Source of the DNA: an uncultured Peptococcaceae bacterium
Lineage (GTDB): Bacteria > Bacillota > Desulfotomaculia > Desulfotomaculales > Desulfocucumaceae
Direction of reading: 5' to 3'
Length of the DNA: 35,869 bases
Assembly (NCBI GenBank): GCA_958417755.1
Contig: CATZDY010000019.1
Coordinates: forward strand, 1-35,869
Shown here: in pieces, positions 24,739 through 32,062 of the stretch
Layout of the letters: every line of letters starts with the position of its first letter
Position numbering within the stretch: the stretch's first letter is position 1
Program-made: the position numbers and the translations under genes
Notes under the pieces: model-generated
What the model was told of the DNA's origin: nothing
Databases searched by the model: none
The model's input: only the letters and a program-made list of their open reading frames with translations

Positions 24739-25857
24739 ATGAAAACAAAAAATTTTGGTAAAGAACAAACAAATCCACCCACATGCCCTTTTTGTGGGCT
24801 TTATATTGATAAGCCGGTGGAACTCCAGTCCCATCGCATGGGAGATATGCCTGTAGGGAGCTGTTCCTGTGGTGCTGTATACGCCTACGATGCCATTGGA
24901 AAAAATTTAGGTTCTGCTTTTATTGAAGCTTTGGTATTTGCCTGCAATATGGATTGGGATTTAGCTTGGAGTTTATTTCCCAATGAAGATTATTTAGAAC
25001 AATTGGTAGAACATTATGACGGAATCAGTCATCAGTTTGTTCCTGGTGGCTTCTACGAAGGCAGGAAGATTCCTGGGGCCTTGTATTTTATTCGTTTGCA
25101 TAAAGACATACAGGAAGTAACCAAAGAGGGAGTCAATCAAACATTAACCAAGGCTGTACCTCTTTCCCCTGCCATGCATTTCTATCAAACAGTAAGCAGT
25201 TCCCAGCCTTTGAAAATGACCAAAGAGGCCATCAAACATGCGGTGGAGCATTACCAATTGGATGCCATTGTAGCTGCTGCTCAGGATAAAAGAATTTTAC
25301 GCCTCTTACAAAAACTTCTTTATGCCGTGGATTTACAAACAAGATGCAGAGCAGCTGAGGCATTAGGCAAAGCAAGCTCTGTTGTGTCTAAAAAAGATCC
25401 CGGAGCAGTTGCCAACCTGTTACAATCATTGCTTTATGCTGTTTCTGATACAGCAGCGTCCTCCTGGGGAGCTTTTGATGCCATTGGTGAGATTATCGCT
25501 GCATGTCCAGAACTTTATGGGGGTTATCTGACTAACTTATATCAATTTTTAGAAGAGGAGCCCACAAGACCCGCTGCATTATCGGCATTGGGTAAAATTT
25601 CATTGCACAGACCGGATCTGGTAAGAAAAGCTCTCTACCGCTCCATAGGTTACCTCTCGGATCCTTCCCCTCAAACCAGAGGATATACTGCTTGGCTCAT
25701 GGGGAATTTATCAGCCAGGGAAGCCTTACCTGCCTTAGAAGCATTATTCCATGATCACGAAACATTGCTCATGTATCAAGCGGGAGAACTAAAAGAAAAA
25801 ACAGTTGCTGACCTGGCCAAAGAAGCACAAAATAAAATAGAGAATAAAAGATTATAA
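24739..25857 (+). CDS. Zinc-ribbon plus HEAT-repeat protein, dsr-associated
   Basis: About 372 residues, no assigned function. The N-terminus has CPFCGLYIDKP and, some 25 residues later, CSCGAVYAYDAIG, a zinc-ribbon pair. A middle region (about 60-160) contains ACNMDWDLAWSLFP and an aromatic-rich stretch. The C-terminal 200 residues are HEAT-like helical pairs: RCRAAEALGK, SSWGAFDAIGEIIAACPELY, RPAALSALGKIS, TRGYTAWLMGNLS, ending in YQAGELKEKTVADLAKEA. This last domain is clearly paralogous to the HEAT protein at 30934-31569. ATG 24739 follows GTGAG by six bases; an in-frame GTG at 24721 has no ribosome site. Probably co-transcribed with fmdB. Confidence 0.82.
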   Translation: MKTKNFGKEQTNPPTCPFCGLYIDKPVELQSHRMGDMPVGSCSCGAVYAYDAIGKNLGSAFIEALVFACNMDWDLAWSLFPNEDYLEQLVEHYDGISHQFVPGGFYEGRKIPGALYFIRLHKDIQEVTKEGVNQTLTKAVPLSPAMHFYQTVSSSQPLKMTKEAIKHAVEHYQLDAIVAAAQDKRILRLLQKLLYAVDLQTRCRAAEALGKASSVVSKKDPGAVANLLQSLLYAVSDTAASSWGAFDAIGEIIAACPELYGGYLTNLYQFLEEEPTRPAALSALGKISLHRPDLVRKALYRSIGYLSDPSPQTRGYTAWLMGNLSAREALPALEALFHDHETLLMYQAGELKEKTVADLAKEAQNKIENKRL

Positions 25858-25881
25858 TAATCCTTTATTCTCTATTTTATT
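25831..25881. terminator. Perfect 18-bp stem at the end of the zinc-HEAT gene
   Basis: Arms at 25831-25848 (AATAAAATAGAGAATAAA) and 25864-25881 (its exact complement) with a 15-base loop. The left arm codes for the last residues of the protein. AT rich with T-rich flanks but no pure U-tract; it likely ends the fmdB-HEAT transcript facing the convergent ykgJ gene. Confidence 0.65.
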
Positions 25882-25981
25882 GTATCCATATAAAAATATT
25901 CTATCTAAAAATTCCTGCAAGCCCTTTTTGTTCATATCATCATCTCACAAAAGCAAGAAAATGCAACAATGATGTTGATAC

Positions 25982-26008
25982 AAAAAAGGCGAACCTCAAA
26001 AGTCCGCC
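25982..26008 (-). terminator. Intrinsic terminator after the YkgJ-type gene
   Basis: Arms GGCGGAC and GTTCGCC on the minus strand (one G-U pair), followed by six Ts. Only six bases past the stop codon. Confidence 0.82.
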
Positions 26009-26014
26009 CTTTAT

Positions 26015-26635
26015 TTAAAACAGCTCCTCCACTGGGGTAGCAATGGATTTAGAAACAGACAGCAATAAACCTGCGGTTTCCGGATCAGGCTGCCCCATGC
26101 GGTCCAAAAATTCCTTGGATAGCCCATACAATTCATGATACATGGCATCTAAATTAAAACTAGGATATTGGTGTCCCTTAAGAAAATTTCCTTTCCAACA
26201 AGCATGAGGCTTTCCTCCCACTACTGTGGGCATACCATATACTCTACAAGTCACAGGCCTATGGCCATACATCATGCATTTGTCCTGTTCATTGAGTAAT
26301 GGGCAACGAACCCTTTCCTTTGCAATGGCTGCAACCATTGCTTCTTGGTCGTTTCCATATTCCTTCTGCAAACGCTGTTCAAGGGATAACAATTCTTTAT
26401 CTGCTTTTTCTGCCTGGGATAGGGCTTCTCTCCTTAGTTTACGATCCAGCTTACCAAATTGATGGCTGATATAGGCTGCCTCAATGGGAAATAAGCCGAA
26501 TATGGAATGACAGCAGTCGGCACATTGAGCCTTGCAGACAATATTATCTCCATATTCCTTTGCCATATGAGCAAAGGCTTGGTCCGCTTGCCCCACTAGA
26601 TATCCGTATTTTTCAAATAAATCTTTATAATTCAT
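26015..26635 (-). CDS. YkgJ-family cysteine cluster (zinc/iron chelating) protein
   Basis: About 206 residues. The cysteine set of the family is present: CKAQCADCCHSIFGLFPIEAAYI (two motifs joined, residues about 34-56, here CxxxCxxCC), then RCPLLNEQDKCMMYGHRPVTCRVYG, and a later CW. The R-P-x-x-C-R-x-Y-G motif is diagnostic. The family is thought to bind Zn or an Fe-S cluster; no precise function is known. The ATG at 26635 lies inside the end of the TPR gene (11-base overlap), so the two are coupled. Position in the dsr locus suggests a maturation or redox role, by inference. Confidence 0.85.
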   Translation of the reverse strand: MNYKDLFEKYGYLVGQADQAFAHMAKEYGDNIVCKAQCADCCHSIFGLFPIEAAYISHQFGKLDRKLRREALSQAEKADKELLSLEQRLQKEYGNDQEAMVAAIAKERVRCPLLNEQDKCMMYGHRPVTCRVYGMPTVVGGKPHACWKGNFLKGHQYPSFNLDAMYHELYGLSKEFLDRMGQPDPETAGLLLSVSKSIATPVEELF

Positions 26636-27254
26636 CACGTTTTGGCTCCAAATAAGCTAAAAATTGTGGATGTACTTGGAATCCCAAGGCCACAGCTTTA
26701 TCCACATGGTAAATGGCATTTCTGAAATCCTCTTTTACATAATAGGCATAAGCCAAGTTATTATGGGCCAAAGGAAATTCAGGGGCAAATTCCACTAACT
26801 TTTTACCTGTTGCAATGGCTTTATCCACATCATCTTTTTGTAAATAAGCATTGACCAAATTACTCCATGCCTGGGCTATTTCAGGATTTAGCTCAATGGC
26901 TTTTTCTAAAGCTTCTATGGCTTTGTCTGTTTCTGCCATCTGCAAATAAGCAAAACCCAAATTAGCATATCCCCGGGCATATCGTGGTTCAATGGAAACG
27001 GCCTGTTGATTGGCATATATCACTCTTTCCAAATCACCCATTTTATAATAGATATATCCCAAGTTTACATAAGCTTCAAACATACGGCCGCTATTTTCAA
27101 TGGCCTCTTCAAAACACTCTATGGCCTTTTCAAAATTTCCTTGTTGCATATAATAAATGCCCAAATTGTTGTGGGCATTTGCACAACCAGGATTTTCCTC
27201 TACTGTTTGAAATTGCTCTGCCATAAATTTATCAAAGCTTTGGGGGGTACTCAC
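26625..27254 (-). CDS. TPR-repeat protein, dsr-associated
   Basis: About 209 residues made of five tandem 34-residue tetratricopeptide repeats (AHNNLGIYYMQQGNFEKAIE, YVNLGYIYYKMGDLERVI, YANLGFAYLQMAETDKAIE, WSNLVNAYLQKDDVDKAIA, HNNLAYAYYVKEDFRNAIY), a fold for protein-protein binding. No signal peptide. The start is uncertain: GTG at 27254 has AAGGGAC about nine bases upstream and gives MSTPQSFDKFMAEQF; an ATG at 27293 has no ribosome site. It lies after the dsrD terminator and overlaps the YkgJ gene. It could be an adaptor for DsrAB assembly, but this is only an inference. Confidence 0.85.
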   Translation of the reverse strand: MSTPQSFDKFMAEQFQTVEENPGCANAHNNLGIYYMQQGNFEKAIECFEEAIENSGRMFEAYVNLGYIYYKMGDLERVIYANQQAVSIEPRYARGYANLGFAYLQMAETDKAIEALEKAIELNPEIAQAWSNLVNAYLQKDDVDKAIATGKKLVEFAPEFPLAHNNLAYAYYVKEDFRNAIYHVDKAVALGFQVHPQFLAYLEPKRDEL

Positions 27255-27418
27255 AACATCAGTCCCTTGCTTTAGTTTATTAACATTTATCATATGAATT
27301 GACATGGTGCAAAAATTAAACTTTAATACGTATATGCCATAGGATTTCCAGGAAATCTTGGTTCTTTACCTTACATGCTTACCTGTATTCTACCCTATCC
27401 ACAATATTTTATTTCGCG

Positions 27419-27456
27419 AAAAAAAGAGGTTGTCCTCCATCCGAAGGGACAACCTC
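27419..27456 (-). terminator. Strong terminator of dsrABD
   Basis: Perfect ten-base arms GAGGTTGTCC (27426-27435) and GGACAACCTC (27447-27456), an 11-base loop, and seven Ts after it on the minus strand. It starts seven bases past the dsrD stop and separates dsrABD from the TPR-ykgJ genes. Confidence 0.93.
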
Positions 27457-27462
27457 CTTTTT

Positions 27463-27714
27463 TTATTCTTCCACGCCTTCGGTGGGATCTTCTGTCATGC
27501 CTCTTCCTTTTAAACCATACATGGTACTGCTACCAGTGGAGAAATATATCAATATCTCTTCATTCACCAAAGCAGTGGCAGCTTTCTTAACATCCCGCAT
27601 TTTTACGCCAGGTATTTTTTTTTCAACAGCTGTTTCCATGTCCTTAAAGTAAAACTTTGTTTTTTTGCTGCCTTCTGCAAATTCCACAATGGCTTTTTTG
27701 ATATCTTCAATCAC
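27463..27714 (-). CDS. dsrD: DsrD, activator of dissimilatory sulfite reductase
   Basis: Small winged-helix protein, 83 residues, that increases DsrAB activity by an allosteric effect in sulfate reducers. Seen: KTKFYFKDM, KMRDVKKAATALVNEEIL, IYFSTGSSTMYGLKGRG, the conserved core of the family. The start is a GTG at 27714, eight bases after AAGGAG; a GTG at 27723 overlaps that site. It follows dsrB after 24 bases and ends the dsrABD unit. The presence of dsrD indicates the reductive type of the Dsr pathway. Confidence 0.95.
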   Translation of the reverse strand: MIEDIKKAIVEFAEGSKKTKFYFKDMETAVEKKIPGVKMRDVKKAATALVNEEILIYFSTGSSTMYGLKGRGMTEDPTEGVEE

Positions 27715-27738
27715 GATACCCACTCCTTCCAGGTGAGA

Positions 27739-28929
27739 TTATTCGTCAATCCCCCCTGCAGCCTTTGAAACTTCCCAAGCTGCATCGGTATACTTAAAGT
27801 GTGTACTTGTCCGCCAAGTATCATACGCTAAACGATAATCATCAATCAAATGCTCTGTGAAATCTAAGCCACATTTTTCAAAGAACCGTTCCCAACCAAT
27901 ACGCTCGGCCCAGTCACCCAGACGCTCATATTTCTTCGCATCTTTGGCATAGGCTTCCACAATTTTCTTCACACTGTCCACCACTTCGGGGAACCGGGGG
28001 AAGTTATTGGGCAACCAGGGAACAACAACCTTAGAAAACTTAGGCTCACTAATTCTGTTGGAAATTTTACCACCAGCCAATACTGTCACACCGTCACCAT
28101 CTTTATCGGAAAGAGGCAATGCTTGACACATGGTATAGCAGTTCCCGCAGAACATACAACGTTCATTCTTAATTTTAACAGTTTTCAAACCACTTTCTGT
28201 TTTATCCGGAGAAATAGCGCCCACCGGACATGCCGCAATGGCCAAAGGAATTTCACAAAGTTTGCTGATATATTCATGGTCCACAATAGGAGGTTTGCGG
28301 TGATACCCTAATAAGGCAATATCTGAACAGTGTACAGCACCGCACATATTTAAGCAACAAGCCATGGAAACCCGTAGCTTTGCTGGCAAGGTCATTTCTT
28401 TAAAATAATCAAACAACTCGTCTGCCACAGCTTTTACCATGGAAGAAGCATCAGTGGCCGGTGTATGACAGTGGATATATCCTTGGGTATGCACAATGTT
28501 ACTAATCCCAGCACCAGTTCCTCCAATAGGGAATTTAAAGCTGCCACCAGGGAATTTGCGACTTTCCAAATCCTTTTTCAAGGCTTGCAAGTCATCCAAA
28601 TTATCTGTCATGAACTCAATGTTATTTCTAGTTGTAAAACGAACATATCCTTTGCAGTATTTATCAGCAATTTCGCAAATTTCCCGTACATGTTGTACAG
28701 TCATAAAACGGGCTGCCCCGCATCTTACAGTATAGACCTTCGCCCCTGTATCTGATGTATGCACCAAAATACCAGGTTCCAATATTTCATGGTGATCCCA
28801 TTTGCCATAATTCTCTTGAATCACAGGAGGAAAAAATTCCCAAAAATGTCTTGGACCAAGGTCAGTCAGCCTATTTTCTAATGGTTTTTCAACATCATAT
28901 CTACCATTTCTTTCTTTTGATAATGCCAT
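27739..28929 (-). CDS. dsrB: Dissimilatory sulfite reductase, beta subunit
   Basis: With DsrA forms the alpha2-beta2 siroheme enzyme reducing sulfite on DsrC. 396 residues, normal. Residues for the siroheme-[4Fe-4S] unit are in YIHCHTPATD (Cys about 154) and ACCLNMCGAVHCSD (Cys about 191, 192, 196). The inserted ferredoxin domain has CPVGAISP and CMFCGNCYTMC. Basic sites for siroheme/sulfite lie in TVRCGAARF and RFTTRNNIEF. All catalytic motifs are intact. The ATG at 28929 lies 12 bases after dsrA, so they are one transcript. Confidence 0.98.
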   Translation of the reverse strand: MALSKERNGRYDVEKPLENRLTDLGPRHFWEFFPPVIQENYGKWDHHEILEPGILVHTSDTGAKVYTVRCGAARFMTVQHVREICEIADKYCKGYVRFTTRNNIEFMTDNLDDLQALKKDLESRKFPGGSFKFPIGGTGAGISNIVHTQGYIHCHTPATDASSMVKAVADELFDYFKEMTLPAKLRVSMACCLNMCGAVHCSDIALLGYHRKPPIVDHEYISKLCEIPLAIAACPVGAISPDKTESGLKTVKIKNERCMFCGNCYTMCQALPLSDKDGDGVTVLAGGKISNRISEPKFSKVVVPWLPNNFPRFPEVVDSVKKIVEAYAKDAKKYERLGDWAERIGWERFFEKCGLDFTEHLIDDYRLAYDTWRTSTHFKYTDAAWEVSKAAGGIDE

Positions 28930-28941
28930 TCACAAAACCCC

Positions 28942-30360
28942 CTATCTCTTGTGTCTCGCTCTATACTCATCAATGCTTCTGTTCCAGCCGCCTTTTACGT
29001 CTTCTTCTTTCCAGAAGATATAAGGATTGGAACGAGGAGCTTTCACCATTTGCGGCGCAGGAGGAAGCCCAACAGCTTCAAGGAACTTAGGCAAAGTAAC
29101 CCGTTGCATCAATTCACCCAAACGTTCCCGGTTTTTCCCTTCATCCATCCAAAACTCCCATATTCTCTCAATCAATTCTTTGATGTTATCATAAGGAGCT
29201 TCTGCTTTCATGAAAGGAACGATCAAGGTAGACATTTGCGCCCCATCCAAAATAGGAGCTTTGGCGCCCAAGAGAATACTAATTCCTGTATCCAGACCAG
29301 GTTTAATGGCTTGGGGCATGGTATTAATACAATGCATACAACGTGTGCATTCTTTATTATCTACTTTTAATTCACCATTTTCCATCCACATGCATTTGGT
29401 TGGACATAAAGCGATAACTTCTGTTTCAATATCAAATTTACCCCAATCCCGGCCTTTATGAGAACCACCGGCAGGCTCAATTTCGCCAGCAATATAGGCT
29501 TTTACAGCATCCTGGTCAATGCGAATATCATCTCTCCAAGTACCAATAAAAGACATATCGGAACGAGCAATGGAAGCAACACAACCATTGGGGCAACCGT
29601 CAAATTTAAATTTAAACTTATAAGGGAATGCTGGACGGTGCAATTCATCCTGATAATAATTGGTTAACTCGTAACATAAATTTTGGGTATCATAGCAAGA
29701 AAATTCACAACGAGCTTTCCCAATGCAACATTCCGGGGTACGCAGGTTGGAACCAGATCCACCGATATCAGTATCCAATACATGGGTTAATTCATAAAAG
29801 ATTGGTTCTAACTGCTCTGTGGTGGTTCCCAGTAAAATCAAGTCACCAGTAGAACCGTGCAAATTCATCAAACCACTGCCCCGGTATTCCCACAAATCAC
29901 AGATGGTTTTTAGATAATCAGTTTTATAAAATTTACTGGAAGGTTGGTTCACACGCATGGTATGGAACATAGCAATGGAAGGATATTTTTCAGCCAAATC
30001 GGAATAACGACCGATTACACCACCACCATATCCAAACACACCAACAATCCCGCCGTGTTTCCAGTGGGTTTCCCCTTCTTCAAAGGATAACTCCAACTGA
30101 CCCAATAAATCATCCACCGCATCCCTGTCAATCAGCATTTTGTCATCAGGCAGATTCTTTCTGTGCAAAGCTTCTTGTTTGGCATCTGAGACAAAACTTG
30201 GCCAGGGCCCACTTTCCAATTGTTCCAACACGGGAATATCATGTTTACATTTAAAGTTTTTCAAATCCTCATCAGTGTAATTTTTCAATTCCGCATCGGA
30301 ATAAATACGCAGCTCTTCATAATTAAGCTTTTTCATGTCGCGTACAGGTTCAAAAGCCAC
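28942..30360 (-). CDS. dsrA: Dissimilatory sulfite reductase, alpha subunit
   Basis: Catalytic-partner subunit of DsrAB in the cytosol; sulfite is the electron acceptor of respiration. About 472 residues, somewhat longer than the classical 437 because of an N-terminal extension with the charged repeat-like YSDAELKNYTDEDLKNF. The CX5C (CIGKARC, Cys about 212 and 218) and CX3C (CPNGC, about 256 and 260) motifs for the siroheme-coupled cluster are present, as is the ferredoxin domain with CPTKC and CTRCMHC. The start is GTG at 30360, eight bases after AAGGAGG; TTG 30366 is too close. A 573-base gap precedes it, where its promoter must lie. Confidence 0.98.
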   Translation of the reverse strand: MAFEPVRDMKKLNYEELRIYSDAELKNYTDEDLKNFKCKHDIPVLEQLESGPWPSFVSDAKQEALHRKNLPDDKMLIDRDAVDDLLGQLELSFEEGETHWKHGGIVGVFGYGGGVIGRYSDLAEKYPSIAMFHTMRVNQPSSKFYKTDYLKTICDLWEYRGSGLMNLHGSTGDLILLGTTTEQLEPIFYELTHVLDTDIGGSGSNLRTPECCIGKARCEFSCYDTQNLCYELTNYYQDELHRPAFPYKFKFKFDGCPNGCVASIARSDMSFIGTWRDDIRIDQDAVKAYIAGEIEPAGGSHKGRDWGKFDIETEVIALCPTKCMWMENGELKVDNKECTRCMHCINTMPQAIKPGLDTGISILLGAKAPILDGAQMSTLIVPFMKAEAPYDNIKELIERIWEFWMDEGKNRERLGELMQRVTLPKFLEAVGLPPAPQMVKAPRSNPYIFWKEEDVKGGWNRSIDEYRARHKR

Positions 30361-30869
30361 AAGCAATACCTCCTTAAAACCCTAAATTATCTTTCTTCAA
30401 CATAACCCAAGTATTACAGTAAACATTTTTCTCTTTTCTTGCAATACACAATAACTGTTATCCTCTAAAAGGATATCCAATCAATCCATGAATCACCTAT
30501 AACATCAAAAATCAGAGGCATATAACCTCTCTTTTCTATCATTTGCTCCAGCTGATTCATTTGGATTCCTTTTTCATTGGTTTTTTACAAAACCATTGTG
30601 CCCCAAGAACCCCCCTTCACGGTTGTGATGACTTTCTTAAAAATATCCAACCCAATGGCAACTTACTTTCCGTGAAAAAATATTTTTCTGGAGAAACGCA
30701 TCGCTTAAAGGACGGCAAAACCTATGATAAAAAATTTCACTACTTCCTGCTCATCATATATATATGTTGTGCACCAAGTGCGAACCCCATGGCACGGATA
30801 ACAGTCCTTATGTTGTTCACATTGTTTCACCATGGTTTTTATTCGTTATCTTCACCTTGATTCCTGCCT
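30361..30869. other. Long intergenic region before dsrA, no gene seen
   Basis: 573 bases separate dsrA from the HEAT gene, including a terminator at the far end. No open frame with a ribosome site on either strand. A small AGAGG/CCTCT stem is at 30514-30530 and a CCATGG is repeated at 30787 and 30830. On the minus strand TTGCAA-17-TACTGT (near 30418-30446) is the only, weak, promoter candidate. The length suggests a regulated promoter or a leader RNA for dsrABD. Confidence 0.5.
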
Positions 30870-30895
30870 AAAAAAAAGACTTTTTATACAAAAAG
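30870..30895 (-). terminator. Intrinsic terminator after the HEAT gene
   Basis: Minus strand: CTTTTT, four bases, AAAAAG, then TC and eight Ts. AT-only stem but an excellent U-tract, 39 bases past the stop. Confidence 0.65.
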
Positions 30896-30933
30896 GCATC
30901 CTCACCCGACATTTTCCCTTTATTTTCGTTATT

Positions 30934-31569
30934 TTACCTCAATAATGATGGCTTGGCTAATTGGTTCACTGTTGTTTCTTGCAATTCTCCAGCCTCGTAC
31001 AATAATACCCTTGCATCGTCCCCTTGTAAATAACCATATTCTGGGCCAAGCTTAACTCCCATTATCTGTAATAAATGCAGCACATATCCCCGCACCACAG
31101 GAGATTGATGATGCAAAAAGTTTTTATAAGTAGGCATAAATTCCTGTACCATGGCTGGATCTGCTTGGGCAATCCGGCCTGCAGCCCAAATGACCCCAGG
31201 AAGCAACATTTCTTCCTCTGTATAGGATAAAACAATGGGAGCAAATTCAGAAAACAATTGAGGACAATGATGAATGATCTCTCCTATGCATTCCGGAGCG
31301 CCCCAACCTATGCCTCCGGATTCGTCATTCATGGTCCAAAGCAGGGTACGCAATAAAACCTGTACTTTTTCCGGATCTTGCGCAGCCAAACGCTTCCCCA
31401 CTACTCCCATTGCTTCAATGGCCCTCCACCGTATCAGTTGATCTTGGGCACACAACAAACGATGCAAAAACCGCAAATTGGACTTTTTAGCCACAATTTG
31501 TTCTGCTAAAAAATCGATTTTCTTGTGCTCTAATAAATTTACTACCTCATCCTTGCTGAGACGAGTCAT
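30934..31569 (-). CDS. HEAT-repeat protein upstream of dsrA
   Basis: About 211 residues of HEAT/PBS-lyase-like helical repeats: LIRWRAIEAMGVVG, LLRTLLWTMNDESGGIGWGAPECIGEIIHHCPQLF (given here as the key segment WGAPECIGEII), VIWAAGRIAQ, VRGYVLHLLQ, ending in YEAGELQETTVNQLAK. No cysteine cluster and no signal peptide. The fold and the terminal A-G-E-L-x-E-x-T-V motif are shared with the C-terminal domain of 24739-25857. Proteins of this type (in my memory the DVU0298 group) recur near dsr genes of sulfate reducers; none has a proven role. ATG 31569 has AAGGGAG 11 bases upstream. Probably co-transcribed with rubredoxin, 38 bases before it. Confidence 0.85.
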   Translation of the reverse strand: MTRLSKDEVVNLLEHKKIDFLAEQIVAKKSNLRFLHRLLCAQDQLIRWRAIEAMGVVGKRLAAQDPEKVQVLLRTLLWTMNDESGGIGWGAPECIGEIIHHCPQLFSEFAPIVLSYTEEEMLLPGVIWAAGRIAQADPAMVQEFMPTYKNFLHHQSPVVRGYVLHLLQIMGVKLGPEYGYLQGDDARVLLYEAGELQETTVNQLAKPSLLR

Positions 31570-31607
31570 GCCAACACACTCCCTTTGGCTTTGGCTAACC
31601 TTTTCTA

Positions 31608-31796
31608 TCAGCTGTGTGGCATTTTTTTAAGCTGGGAAGCCTGGGATTCCGGAATAAATCGATCCTTTGGTGCTAGGCATTCAGGACATTCCCAATCATC
31701 AGGCAAATCCTCAAAGGCTGTGCCCGGAGGGATATCCTCTGTTCCCACCTCAGGATCATAGACATAACCACAAAGTTCACAAACCCATTTTTCCAT
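31608..31796 (-). CDS. Rubredoxin
   Basis: Single-iron electron carrier, 62 residues. The two loops CELCGYVYDP and CPECLAPKDRF hold the Fe(Cys)4 site; the aromatic core residues W and F of the family are present (EKWVCELC, AFEDLPDDWECP). The ATG at 31796 has AGGGGTGG five bases upstream. An open frame extending 38 residues upstream contains the promoter and is rejected. It precedes the HEAT gene in one transcript. Rubredoxins are common in oxygen-stress and in electron transfer of sulfate reducers. Confidence 0.95.
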   Translation of the reverse strand: MEKWVCELCGYVYDPEVGTEDIPPGTAFEDLPDDWECPECLAPKDRFIPESQASQLKKMPHS

Positions 31797-31832
31797 CCAA
31801 TCCACCCCTATCTTTTCTTTCTCGCTATTTTC

Positions 31833-31861
31833 ATCATACCAAAAGACAAGTAGCCTGCCAA
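31833..31861 (-). promoter_or_regulatory. Sigma-A promoter of the rubredoxin-HEAT unit
   Basis: Minus strand TTGGCA (31856-31861), 17 bases, TATGAT (31833-31838). Each hexamer has one mismatch. Start near 31826, about 30 bases before the ATG. Confidence 0.8.
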
Positions 31862-31979
31862 CTCCAGTTTCTCTATTTTTATCAAAAGGCAAATAATCCG
31901 GAATATGCAATTTGCTCTTTCATCTCAATCATTGTATGCATATCCATGGAAAAATATTCTATTTCGCTTCAAATGCTAA

Positions 31980-32018
31980 GGAGAGAGGAATAGAATTGAT
32001 TCTTTTATTCCTCTCTCC
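31980..32018 (-). terminator. Stable stem-loop after glnS
   Basis: Thirteen-base perfect arms GGAGAGAGGAATA (31980-31992) and its complement (32006-32018), loop 13 bases. No U-tract on either side, so it may be a processing or stability stem rather than a classical terminator. Confidence 0.55.
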
Positions 32019-32062
32019 AAAGATGCATTTCCGTTTTTTATCACGCTCGCCCTTATATGCTC

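Noticed and set aside
30543..30860. 105-codon plus-strand frame in the gap before dsrA
   Set aside because: No ribosome site, odd composition, and it crosses the terminator-side sequences; not supported as a gene.
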